This document shows, piece after piece, positions 14,575 to 23,488 of a stretch of 27,407 nt of DNA; positions within the stretch are counted from its first letter, which is position 1, and the number at the start of each line of letters is the position of its first letter. Both the position numbers and the translations under genes were made by a program. The DNA is taken from the NCBI GenBank assembly GCA_934792465.1, contig CAKVOK010000050.1:1-27407 (forward strand), in the 5' to 3' direction. The notes beneath the pieces are model-generated. The model had not been told where the DNA came from and did not search any database. It saw only the letters and a program-made list of their open reading frames with translations. The stretch is from an uncultured Clostridia bacterium. Lineage in GTDB: Bacteria; Bacillota; Clostridia; RUG12999.

Positions 14575-16254
14575 ATGAAAAAAACATTAGGGTTAATGCT
14601 CGCACTTATTATGATGATTGCCCCTACGGCATTGAACACGGTATGTGCGGCACAGGAGGACGTTGCCGTATATATTAATACGGCGGAAAAGGCGGCGCTT
14701 ACGGGAACGGAGCTTTCCGGCAATGTGAAGCTTCATAACGGAGTGAGCGGAGAATGGACGCCGTCGGAAACGGTCAGCGTAAAAACGGCGGATTTTAACT
14801 TGGCAACAGACGTTACAAAGTGGGATTATTACGGATTTTGGGTATACAGTCCCCATGCGGCAAGCGCAAAGATTAAGTTTGAAATTGTATCAAACGATAC
14901 GTCAGGCAATACAAACAAGTCGTTTTATACATTGTTCAATGTGGATTGGTCGGGCTGGAAGAAAATCGAGGTAAAGCGGGATACGCTGTATGCGCCGATA
15001 AAACCTGCGGATTATAAAAATATCAAAAGTTTTGATTTGTATTTTACAAACGGTGACGGCAATATGAAAAGTCCGCTGTATATAGACAGCTTTATGATGT
15101 ACAACAAGGCTGATGATACCTCGGACGGCGTTGACAGAAGAACCATACGTGATTTCGATACGCCGCAGGCTGCTTATTACAATATAACAAGCGGAAAGGA
15201 AAGAGAATCAAACACGGAATTTACATATATAAACAACAGATCCGTTGAGATAAAGCCTAAGGACGCTACAAATTTCCAGATAAATTTAAGTCCGTATATG
15301 TCTGTCAGCGAGGACGGATATATCAATATGTGGGTATATTCAAAGAAAGCTACCGGCGACCAATTCTTTATGGCGCTGTTTTCAAACGGGAAATGGCAGT
15401 ATGCCGGCAGAGATTTGGCGGTTGACTGGGAAGGCTGGAAGAAAATCAGTTGTCAGATAGTACAGGGTTCGCTAACAAAGAAATCTAACTTTGACGCAAA
15501 TAATGTAGATTCAGTAAGAATATATTTCGATTACCGTGACGGCTGGACGGTAAGCGAGGATACCGCAATCTATATAGATAAGGTATGGTATTCGTTTATG
15601 AATACGGCACCGGCACTCAGCCTCGGCACCGCAGAGATTGAGGGAAAACAGGACGCAGACCCGATTAATTCGGTTGTAAGCTTCGACCTCGGAGCAAGGC
15701 TTGCGGATAAAAATATGTCCGCTATGGTATCGGCTGCGAAAGTCGAAAACTGTGTGGAAACTCCGATAGACGGCGTTACGGCGCTTCAGGAGGGTACAAA
15801 GCTGAATGTGTATTTTACAAAGGGACTTGAAGAAAATACCGAATACAATGTGAAAGTAAACGGCACTGCAATAGGTATGTACGGTCAGACGCTGGATATA
15901 GATAATACGGTCAGCTTTAAAACATCGGCAATGCGTTTTGAAGCAAACTTCAAATATGTGGATATGTTCGGAGATGAGATAACGGAAAAGCCCGGTGCGG
16001 ACACGTTGTTATACATATCGGGAACAATCGTGAATAAAACGGCTTCCGAGAGAACGGTTACGGCGCTTGTGGCGGATTACGATACGGCAAATAAGCTTAC
16101 GGGCATAGAAAAGTATACTTACAATGTAAGTGCCGGAGAAACGAGAGATGTTTGGGAAGCAATCGGCACCGGCGGTTATGAGGGCAGCAAAAAAATTGTC
16201 TTTGTGGACGACCTTAATACGCTGAAACCGATAACGAATGCAATAGGATATTAA
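14575..16254 (+). CDS. Secreted protein with two jelly-roll modules and an Ig-like region
   Basis: A 559-residue exported protein with no recognisable catalytic motif. The signal peptide ends near residue 25-26 (TVCAA); the cysteine there lacks a proper lipobox. Two jelly-roll modules follow (about 30-178 and 190-345). Each has a WVYS strand, a DWxGWKKI strand and a closing YIDxxxxY strand (VDWSGWKKIEV, YIDSFMMY; VDWEGWKKISC, YIDKVWYS). Residues of about 350-455 look like a bacterial Ig/SbsA-type domain (SFDLGARL ... LEENTEYNVKVNG). The last 100 residues form a further beta domain (ALVADYDTANKLTGIEKY). The fold is that of carbohydrate-binding modules, so glycan binding is a reasonable guess. 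It has no wall anchor. The gap to the lyase gene is 46 nt. Confidence 0.8.
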   Translation: MKKTLGLMLALIMMIAPTALNTVCAAQEDVAVYINTAEKAALTGTELSGNVKLHNGVSGEWTPSETVSVKTADFNLATDVTKWDYYGFWVYSPHAASAKIKFEIVSNDTSGNTNKSFYTLFNVDWSGWKKIEVKRDTLYAPIKPADYKNIKSFDLYFTNGDGNMKSPLYIDSFMMYNKADDTSDGVDRRTIRDFDTPQAAYYNITSGKERESNTEFTYINNRSVEIKPKDATNFQINLSPYMSVSEDGYINMWVYSKKATGDQFFMALFSNGKWQYAGRDLAVDWEGWKKISCQIVQGSLTKKSNFDANNVDSVRIYFDYRDGWTVSEDTAIYIDKVWYSFMNTAPALSLGTAEIEGKQDADPINSVVSFDLGARLADKNMSAMVSAAKVENCVETPIDGVTALQEGTKLNVYFTKGLEENTEYNVKVNGTAIGMYGQTLDIDNTVSFKTSAMRFEANFKYVDMFGDEITEKPGADTLLYISGTIVNKTASERTVTALVADYDTANKLTGIEKYTYNVSAGETRDVWEAIGTGGYEGSKKIVFVDDLNTLKPITNAIGY

Positions 16255-16271
16255 AAGAACGATAAACTTAA

Positions 16272-16319
16272 TTTACGGCAGACGGCGGCAAGGCGAATGC
16301 TCTGCCGTCTGCCCGTAAA
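16272..16319 (+). other. Long stem-loop inside the operon
   Basis: TTTACGGCAGACGGC (16272-16286) pairs with GCCGTCTGC, one bulged C, CGTAAA (16304-16319): 15 bp, 17-nt loop. No T run follows, so it is not a standard terminator. It may protect the 3' end of the upstream message or lower downstream expression. Confidence 0.65.
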
Positions 16320-16354
16320 GGTTCGGGCAAGGTCAGATTAAAGGAAGTGGGACT

Positions 16355-19252
16355 ATGAAAAAAATTGCAGCATTTTTAACGCTGATTTGTTTGCTTATTC
16401 CGACGGGAATGTCTGCAAAGGAGCTGTATGCCGGATTGATTGAATTTTCTTCGGAGGATTATATTGTAAATTCGGGATTTATACCGGAAACCGAAATTAA
16501 ATATTCTTATGAAAGAAGCGCAAAATGGATACAAAGCAAGAGCGGACACAGGGAGATGAAAGTAGGCGTCGGTGACTGGACTCCGTATGACGCATTACAT
16601 CTTATGTTTTATGCCGAGGAAGCCAATTCCACACAGTACAACATTATTGTTTACTGCGGTGATTCCGCATTCAGGGGCGGATATGCAAGCTACGTAATCG
16701 ACATAGATTTTTCGGGCTGGCGGGATATTGAAATACCGCTCGAAGCATTTACGCCGGTGGAAAAGAAAGGCGTATTTGATTTTGGAAGCGTGAAAGGGAT
16801 TGCCGTAAATGATTTTTATTCGATAACGCCGGTTGTAGGCTCTGTCGCTTGTCTGGATAAAATATGGCTCAGCGGTGACGACGGAATTATCGAGGTAAAA
16901 AACGAATATCCGCTTTCGCCGTCTGTGCCGATAACTTCTATAGATACGGAGGATATGCATACCGTAGCCGAGTTTTCGTGCGATGATAATATAGGAAGCT
17001 TCGGAAAAACGACGGATATTTTCCGTATGTATGAAATGAGCTGTATTTGGGACGCCGGTGTGCCGAATACAGATGTCCGAATAAATTTTAGCAGACCGCT
17101 GGATATAACAAAATACAATTATCTTAATTTTTGGATATACTCAAAGAACGCAACGGACGCAGTAATGATAATCGCCATTCAGAATACGCGGTATCTGGCG
17201 ACTGCGTACAAAATAAATTTTACGGGTTGGCGGCTCGTATCGCTTCCGATAAGCGGATTTGAGCTTTCGAACGACCCGGACAAAACGGCAATGACAACGC
17301 TCGTTTTTGAAAATAACGGCTGGACGGGTACGTCCGTTCCGGATACGATACTTTGCTTCGACAGAGTATGGTTTTCAAAAAAAGCTCCGTCATCATTCGA
17401 GCCGGCAGACAGCGGTGAGAACAAAAAAATCTCGCGGAAAGACGGTCAGATACAAATTAAATTTACGAATAATTTATATCCGTCCGATTATAAAAAAGCG
17501 GTAAGCGTAAGTTCCGGCGGTGAAGATGTGGATTTTGACGTAACGGTGAAAAACAATGCGCTTAAAATAGATTTGAAAGAAGAGCTTGAAGCCGGGCAGA
17601 AAATAGATGTTGAAATACTTCCGTATATTTACGATATAAGCGGACAGCTGCTTGAGAACGAACAGAAGTACGGTTATACCGTTTCGGACAGCGAGCTGTC
17701 CGCAGGACGGATTAAGATTGAAAATAACAAATCGACAGTAAATGTAACGAATTATTCAAATGAGAAGAAAGCGGTGAAACTTGTTTTCGCCGGTAACAAG
17801 GTAGACGTTGAAGAGTATACGCTCGAGGGCGGAGAAAGCGCCGATATAACGGTTGAAAGCGAGGAATCGGAAAAGGCGGTTTCTTATCTGGCGGCAGATG
17901 ATATATTATCTCCTTTGGGAGAGATTGCCTGCTTCGGATATGAAGAAACCGAGCTTACGGAATCGGCAGATATTACATTGACCGATGTAAATATGTCGGG
18001 GAATACGCTTGAAATCAGCGGAACGGCAAACGGGGACGGCACGGTGCTTTCGGCGGTTTCGGGAGAAGGATATAAATTTATAAGACCCGAAGTCATAGGG
18101 AAAACCTTTGAATTAAGCTATGATATGTCGGAATACGAAAGCGGAGAATACGTTTTCTTTTTGGGAAATGTTTCAAAACCGTTTTATTATGCGGATGCTG
18201 CCGATGCGGAAGCATTGACGGCAGCGGTAAACAATTCCGAAAGCTTGGACAAAATGAAAACAAGCATTGCGGAGTACGAAAAAATATTCCTGGGAACGGA
18301 GCTTAACGAAAACGTGTATAATTCCGTATTCGAGGGAAAACCCTACGAATTCGCCGACGATATAAAGCTTGTTGCGAAAAAGGCGACCGATTTGCTGAAC
18401 GAAGTTAACGGCAGCGACTGGTCGTGTATAGAAAATATTTTTGGGGAAAATGAAAAAATAATTATGAATAACAGCGAAAGCTATACAAAATTCCTGAGCC
18501 TTTCCGCTTCTGAAAGAGCGGAAGTCATAAAGAAACTGAAAAATAAAGGCGAGTATAGCAGCTTTGTTGATATACGAAACGAACTGAAACGCATTTTGGA
18601 CAGCAGAACAAACAATAACTCGGGAAGCTCCTCCGGCGGAGGTTCGGGAGGATCTTCGGGCGGCGGCAAGAAATCCGCCGTGGCGGAAGCTCCGGTTTCG
18701 ATAATCAAGAATATTGAGAAACCGACGGTATTTTCTGATTTGGAGGAAGAACCGTGGGCAAAGGAATATATAATGAATTTGTATGAAAAAGGCATAGTGA
18801 ACGGAGATAACGGTAGGTTTTATCCGGGTGCGGACGTTACCCGTGCCGAATTTATAAAAATGCTTGTTGCAGCGTTTAAAATCGAAACCGGCACAGACTG
18901 CACATTTGACGATGTGAATGAAAATGACTGGTATTATCCGTATATATCGGCGGCACAGCGCAGCGGCATTATCCGCGGCGACGGAGAGAAAGCGTATCCC
19001 GAAAATAATATTTCCCGCGAGGATGCGGCGGTTATGCTTTATAGGACGGCGCAGGATATTCCGTCCGGCGATTCGGCGGATTTCAGGGATTCGGCGGATA
19101 TAAGCGAATATGCGGCGGAAGCTGTTGCGGCACTGAATCAAAATGGGATTTTAAACGGAGATAATTTCGGCTTCTTCAATCCGAAAAAGAATCTCAGCCG
19201 TGCGGAGGCGGCGAAAATTATAAGTTCTTTGATTGCAAAAAGGGAGGTATAG
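16355..19252 (+). CDS. SLH-anchored surface protein with two jelly-roll modules
   Basis: A 965-residue exported protein. The signal peptide ends at about residue 21 (MSA). Two jelly-roll modules (about 22-175 and 200-345) carry IDFSGWRDIEI/CLDKIWLS and INFTGWRLVSL/CFDRVWFS, clearly related to those of the two preceding proteins. Ig-like beta domains (about 350-615) and a helical segment (about 620-750, ending IRNELKRILDSR) follow. A Ser/Gly linker (about 751-772) leads to three SLH repeats (about 789-962: FSDLEEEPWAKEYI, FDDVNENDWYYPYI, FRDSADISEYAAEAV). SLH repeats bind secondary wall polymers, so this protein sits on the wall. No catalytic motif was seen; I infer polymer capture, by analogy with glycan-binding surface proteins. 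AAAGGAAG precedes the start. Confidence 0.85.
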   Translation: MKKIAAFLTLICLLIPTGMSAKELYAGLIEFSSEDYIVNSGFIPETEIKYSYERSAKWIQSKSGHREMKVGVGDWTPYDALHLMFYAEEANSTQYNIIVYCGDSAFRGGYASYVIDIDFSGWRDIEIPLEAFTPVEKKGVFDFGSVKGIAVNDFYSITPVVGSVACLDKIWLSGDDGIIEVKNEYPLSPSVPITSIDTEDMHTVAEFSCDDNIGSFGKTTDIFRMYEMSCIWDAGVPNTDVRINFSRPLDITKYNYLNFWIYSKNATDAVMIIAIQNTRYLATAYKINFTGWRLVSLPISGFELSNDPDKTAMTTLVFENNGWTGTSVPDTILCFDRVWFSKKAPSSFEPADSGENKKISRKDGQIQIKFTNNLYPSDYKKAVSVSSGGEDVDFDVTVKNNALKIDLKEELEAGQKIDVEILPYIYDISGQLLENEQKYGYTVSDSELSAGRIKIENNKSTVNVTNYSNEKKAVKLVFAGNKVDVEEYTLEGGESADITVESEESEKAVSYLAADDILSPLGEIACFGYEETELTESADITLTDVNMSGNTLEISGTANGDGTVLSAVSGEGYKFIRPEVIGKTFELSYDMSEYESGEYVFFLGNVSKPFYYADAADAEALTAAVNNSESLDKMKTSIAEYEKIFLGTELNENVYNSVFEGKPYEFADDIKLVAKKATDLLNEVNGSDWSCIENIFGENEKIIMNNSESYTKFLSLSASERAEVIKKLKNKGEYSSFVDIRNELKRILDSRTNNNSGSSSGGGSGGSSGGGKKSAVAEAPVSIIKNIEKPTVFSDLEEEPWAKEYIMNLYEKGIVNGDNGRFYPGADVTRAEFIKMLVAAFKIETGTDCTFDDVNENDWYYPYISAAQRSGIIRGDGEKAYPENNISREDAAVMLYRTAQDIPSGDSADFRDSADISEYAAEAVAALNQNGILNGDNFGFFNPKKNLSRAEAAKIISSLIAKREV

Positions 19253-19253
19253 C

Positions 19254-21659
19254 ATGAATTTTAAAATGAAATATAAGATATTTGCGGTTTTCTTGTGTAT
19301 TTCCTTTTTTGTACAGACGGTATCGGCAAATACGTTTTATGAGTTCAGGAGAACAAATGTTACAAGAAGTGAATTTGCGGAAGCTTTGATACGGCTTTCG
19401 GGAATAGATGCCGAAGTTTTTTCCGATAAGGAGGATAAATATCTTACGGCAGCATACAAAATGGGATATATGCAGGAAAGCGAAACGGATAATTTGACGG
19501 GTATCGAAGCGGTGAAGGGAATACTTGCGATTTTGGGTTACGATAAGGTCGTGAAGTTAAGAGGCGGCACGGACGCCGAGTACCTTTCGGAAGCCGTATC
19601 GCTGAACCTTATACCGAACGGCTACGGCGAGGAAATAACGTCAGCGGTGCTGTCGGAAATGCTTCGACGTGCGGAGAATACCGTGACCGTTGAACCGGAA
19701 TCGGTGGGCGAAAAGGTGACATACAGAAAAAGCGGAAAAACGCTGCTCGAATATAATCTCGATATTTATAAGACGGACGGCATACTGACCGACAACGGAT
19801 ATACGGGACTGACGTACAAAAAGAGCGAATGCGGAGTAAACCGTGTGATTATCGGCGGAACAAAGTATCTCTGTACCGATGAAAAGCTGTATAAATATCT
19901 GGGTTACAACCTTTCCGTATATTATAAAGACAATGACGGAGAACCGGAGATTGTTGCGGCAGAGCCGAAAAATACGGTGTCAATTACCGTAAACGGTTAT
20001 GACCTGACAACGGTTTCAAAGGAAAAAATCAAATATGACCGGAATGGGAAAGAGGAATATGTTAAGCTCGGCGATATGTATTCGCTTATTCTGAACGGCA
20101 TATGGTCGGAATACAAGCCGGAATATGTAAACAAGGTAAACGGCACATTGGAATTTATCGACAATGACGACGACGGATTTTTCGAGGTTGTTTCCGTAAT
20201 GAATTACAAAGCGGTTATAGCGGAAAGCATTATTTCGGAAAAATATTCCGTTATAGACAGAATAAGCGGCAAGGAGCTTGTTCTTGACGAAACGGACAGC
20301 GACAATAAGGTTTTCGTATATGTTGACGGCAACCGTGCGGATTTCAAAAGAATCTCGGCGAATGACGTAATATTATATGCTCTCGGAACAGGAGGACGCA
20401 AGGAAATAAAGACGGCACTTATTTCAAACGAAACGATTTCCGGAACCGTTACGGCGATAGATGATGATTATATAACTGTTGATGATATAGAAAAAATAAG
20501 ATATACGCCGGGAGAAATAAAAAACCTGAGAGTCGGAGTCAGCGGCACTTTTTATACGGATTATTTCGGCAAAGCCGTTTTTCTTGAAAGCGAACGTGAA
20601 TACGTTTTCGGGTATGTCAGAAAAATTGCCCAAGACCCGATGGGAAAAGTGGAAATGAGAATATTTTCGCAGTACAACAGATGGGTTACGCTTCCCGTGG
20701 CGGACAGGGTGCAATATAACATTAGCGGAAGCATTACGAAAAACGAACTTTTTAAGAAGCTGGACAACAACAGTATGCTGATTACATATAAGGTTTCGGA
20801 GGACAGAACCGTCACCGCCGTGAATTTTGCGCAAAGCTTTGCGCCGTGGTCCGACGAAGAAAATGACGCTATCGAAGCAAAGATATTCAGAATCAATTTT
20901 TCGGGTACGAAAAGATATTCGTGGAGTACATTCGGCGGCAATATAGCACCGACAGGCGATACGATAATATTTGTAATACCGTCGGCGTCGGATAAAGAGG
21001 CAACGGAGGAGAGCTATTATATAACGAACAAATCATCTCTGCCGGCGGCTACATACACTATGTCGGCATACAACTGCGATAAAACGATGCAGCCGGAGGT
21101 TTGTCTTGTGGAAGCGATAAATTCCGATGAATTTAACGGAGATTCCCCGAATAATATAATGATTGTCAGAAAAGTGGTTCACGGCTATTTTGACGATACG
21201 CCGACGTATGCGATAGAGGGTCTTTATGCCGGAAACGAATATACGCTCTATACGAAAGACGAAAAGGTGCTTGACGGATTTGACTTGAAATGCGGAGATA
21301 TAATACAGATTGTATTGACGAAAAAAGGCGCTGTAAAGGCTATAGAATACCGGGGCAACTGCGACGAGGGATACAGCGAGCTTGAAAATTATTACAGCCA
21401 GGTGGGATTTTTCAAAGGAGAAATACTTTCGGCAGATACGAAAAACAATCATGTGCTTGTAAAATATTCCGATACGAACGCATATGTTGTGGATATTAGA
21501 TCAAGAATAAGCAACGTTTATTTATACGATTCCGAAACGAAGAAAATAAGGGTATCGAGCGTATCGGAAATCAAAAAAGGGGATTATGCATATATTTCCG
21601 TGAGATACGGTCAGGTATGCGAAATGATTATCATTAGAGGAGAGGCAGAAAGTATATGA
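19254..21659 (+). CDS. Secreted protein with SLH-like N-terminus and repeated small beta domains
   Basis: An 801-residue exported protein I do not recognise as a named family. The signal peptide ends at about residue 25 (TVSA). Residues of about 26-130 look like one or two degenerate SLH repeats (VTRSEFAEALIRLSGID ... YLTAAYKMGYMQESETDNLTGIEAVKGILAILGY). The remainder (about 140-795) reads as a chain of short beta domains of the pattern 'G-x-I/V-x-x-I-D-x-D-x-I-x-V ... I-x-x-G-D-x-V', for example GTVTAIDDDYITVDDIEKI and GEILSADTKNNHVLVKYSD. The start is set by GGGAGG 6 nt upstream; it begins 1 nt after the previous stop. Its stop overlaps the permease start (ATGA), so it is translationally coupled to the importer. 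A role between surface capture and import is inferred from context only. Confidence 0.8.
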   Translation: MNFKMKYKIFAVFLCISFFVQTVSANTFYEFRRTNVTRSEFAEALIRLSGIDAEVFSDKEDKYLTAAYKMGYMQESETDNLTGIEAVKGILAILGYDKVVKLRGGTDAEYLSEAVSLNLIPNGYGEEITSAVLSEMLRRAENTVTVEPESVGEKVTYRKSGKTLLEYNLDIYKTDGILTDNGYTGLTYKKSECGVNRVIIGGTKYLCTDEKLYKYLGYNLSVYYKDNDGEPEIVAAEPKNTVSITVNGYDLTTVSKEKIKYDRNGKEEYVKLGDMYSLILNGIWSEYKPEYVNKVNGTLEFIDNDDDGFFEVVSVMNYKAVIAESIISEKYSVIDRISGKELVLDETDSDNKVFVYVDGNRADFKRISANDVILYALGTGGRKEIKTALISNETISGTVTAIDDDYITVDDIEKIRYTPGEIKNLRVGVSGTFYTDYFGKAVFLESEREYVFGYVRKIAQDPMGKVEMRIFSQYNRWVTLPVADRVQYNISGSITKNELFKKLDNNSMLITYKVSEDRTVTAVNFAQSFAPWSDEENDAIEAKIFRINFSGTKRYSWSTFGGNIAPTGDTIIFVIPSASDKEATEESYYITNKSSLPAATYTMSAYNCDKTMQPEVCLVEAINSDEFNGDSPNNIMIVRKVVHGYFDDTPTYAIEGLYAGNEYTLYTKDEKVLDGFDLKCGDIIQIVLTKKGAVKAIEYRGNCDEGYSELENYYSQVGFFKGEILSADTKNNHVLVKYSDTNAYVVDIRSRISNVYLYDSETKKIRVSSVSEIKKGDYAYISVRYGQVCEMIIIRGEAESI

Positions 21660-22573
21660 AAAGTTCTTTGTCATGCAGAATAAAAGACGAGCTGTATCGC
21701 AACGGAGTATTGTACATAATGGCAATACCTGTTATATTGTATTTTATTCTTTTTATGTATTTGCCGATGTTCGGACTGGTCATTGCATTTAAAAAGTACG
21801 ACATAGCAAAAGGCATTTTCGGAAGTCAGTGGGTGGGCTTCAAATATTTTAAAGAATTTTTTACGGGACTTTATTTTAAAAGAACGTTAAAAAATACATT
21901 GATGCTGAGCGGAGGCAATATTCTGTTCGGGTTTCCGGCACCCATAATATTTGCACTGCTGCTGAACGAGCTGCGCAACAAGCATTTTAAAAAAACGGTG
22001 CAGACCATAACATATCTGCCGCATTTTATATCGCTTGTTGTAGTGTGTGGAATGCTTACGAATTTCTTTTCGAGCGACGGTGTGGCGACGCAGATAATAA
22101 TGAAATTCGGCGGCGAAAAGATGAATTATCTTGCAAGTACGAAATATTTCAGGACGATTTACATAGCTTCCGAAATATGGCAGTCGATAGGCTGGAACAG
22201 CATAATATATCTTGCGGCGCTCACGGGCATAGATATGCAGCTTTACGAAGCGGCGGTAATCGACGGTGCGGGAAAATGGAAGCAAATGCTTCATGTAACG
22301 CTCCCGGGGATATTGCCGACAATATCCGTTATGCTGATATTGGAAATAGGTAAAATGCTTAGTCTGGGATATGAAAAGGTAATACTTCTGTATAGCCCGA
22401 ATACGTATGAGGTGGCTGATATTATTTCAAGCTTTGTATACAGAAAGGGTCTTAATAATTTTATGTACAGCTATGCCTCGGCTGTGGGACTTTTCCAGTC
22501 GGTTGTAAATATAATACTGCTTATTGCGTCAAATAAGTTATCCAAGCGTATAAGCGGTTCGGCATTGTTTTAA
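21656..22573 (+). CDS. Sugar ABC transporter permease (LplB-type)
   Basis: A 305-residue inner-membrane permease of the CUT1 polysaccharide/oligosaccharide family. About six membrane segments are seen, beginning YIMAIPVILYFILFMYLPMFGLVIAFKKYD, the typical LplB/YteP N-terminus. The cytoplasmic loop that contacts the ATPase is YEAAVIDGAGKWKQMLHVTLPGI. Relatives such as YteP of Bacillus import unsaturated rhamnogalacturonan disaccharides, and others in Firmicutes import glycosaminoglycan or alginate oligosaccharides. The ATG overlaps the preceding stop by 4 nt, with AGAGGAG upstream inside that gene. It should pair with the next permease. No ATPase gene is in the window; a shared MsmX-type ATPase elsewhere is likely. 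Confidence 0.92.
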   Translation: MKSSLSCRIKDELYRNGVLYIMAIPVILYFILFMYLPMFGLVIAFKKYDIAKGIFGSQWVGFKYFKEFFTGLYFKRTLKNTLMLSGGNILFGFPAPIIFALLLNELRNKHFKKTVQTITYLPHFISLVVVCGMLTNFFSSDGVATQIIMKFGGEKMNYLASTKYFRTIYIASEIWQSIGWNSIIYLAALTGIDMQLYEAAVIDGAGKWKQMLHVTLPGILPTISVMLILEIGKMLSLGYEKVILLYSPNTYEVADIISSFVYRKGLNNFMYSYASAVGLFQSVVNIILLIASNKLSKRISGSALF

Positions 22574-22587
22574 AAAGGAGCGGGGCT

Positions 22588-23469
22588 ATGAATATTAAAA
22601 TTTCATTCGGAGAAAGGGTATTCAGACTATTGAACACTGTGTTCATGGTTTTTATGATAGCAGTGACGCTTTACCCGTTTTATTACGTGCTGATGGGTTC
22701 GCTTTCCGACGGAATACAGCTTGTAGGCTACAGAGGACCTCTTTTCAAGCCTCTCGGAACAACGCTGAATGCATATCGTTCGGTATTTAAAAACCCAAAC
22801 ATCTTGACAGGATACAGAAATACTGTCATAATAGTATTAGTGGGAACAACACTGAATGTAATCATGACATCGATGTCGGCATTTCTGCTTACGAGAAAAT
22901 CTTTTGCGATTAAAAATTTTCTTGCATACATGATGATATTCACGATGTATTTTTCCGGAGGACTTATACCGACATATCTTGTGGTATTCAATGTGCTGGG
23001 ACTCGGCGACAGCTTGGGAGCGCTCATACTCCCTACGCTTATCAGCGTGTACAACGTAATCATAATGAGAAGCAATTTTGCGGCTATACCGCAGGGACTC
23101 GAGGAATCGGCACGCATAGACGGGGCGAACGAATTTGTTATATTTTCGAGAATAATAATGCCGCTGTCTATGCCTATAATTGCGGTAATGATTCTTTTCT
23201 ACGGCGTAAATCATTGGAACAGCTGGTTTAATGCAATGATTTATCTGCGCACGAGAGAAAAATATCCGCTTCAGCTTGTATTGAGAGAAATATTGCTTTC
23301 GGGAACTGCCGACCAAATGGCGGGTTCGAGCGGGGCGGACCAGTACGCACTCGGCGAAAGCGTGAAATATGCGACAATAATAGTTGCTACAGTACCTATT
23401 CTTGCCATATATCCTTTTATACAGAAATATTTCGTAAAGGGAATTATGGTAGGTGCTATAAAAGGATAA
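22588..23469 (+). CDS. Sugar ABC transporter permease (LplC/YtcP-type)
   Basis: A 293-residue partner permease. It starts with FGERVFRLLNTVFMVFMIAVTLYPFYYVLMGSLSDG, the usual LplC/YtcP beginning, and has about six membrane segments. The ATPase-coupling loop is LEESARIDGANEFVIFSRIIMPLSMP. It ends with YPFIQKYFVKGIMVGAIKG, the conserved C-terminus of this family. AAGGAG lies 8 nt before the ATG, and the gap to the first permease is 14 nt. Together the two form the membrane channel for substrate delivered by the binding protein encoded next. Confidence 0.92.
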   Translation: MNIKISFGERVFRLLNTVFMVFMIAVTLYPFYYVLMGSLSDGIQLVGYRGPLFKPLGTTLNAYRSVFKNPNILTGYRNTVIIVLVGTTLNVIMTSMSAFLLTRKSFAIKNFLAYMMIFTMYFSGGLIPTYLVVFNVLGLGDSLGALILPTLISVYNVIIMRSNFAAIPQGLEESARIDGANEFVIFSRIIMPLSMPIIAVMILFYGVNHWNSWFNAMIYLRTREKYPLQLVLREILLSGTADQMAGSSGADQYALGESVKYATIIVATVPILAIYPFIQKYFVKGIMVGAIKG

Positions 23470-23488
23470 TAAAGAAAGGAAGATGAAA

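Noticed and set aside
18173..19141. 322-codon open frame on the minus strand
   Set aside because: Opposite the SLH repeats, with skewed Arg/Ile/Phe/Tyr composition and no family resemblance.
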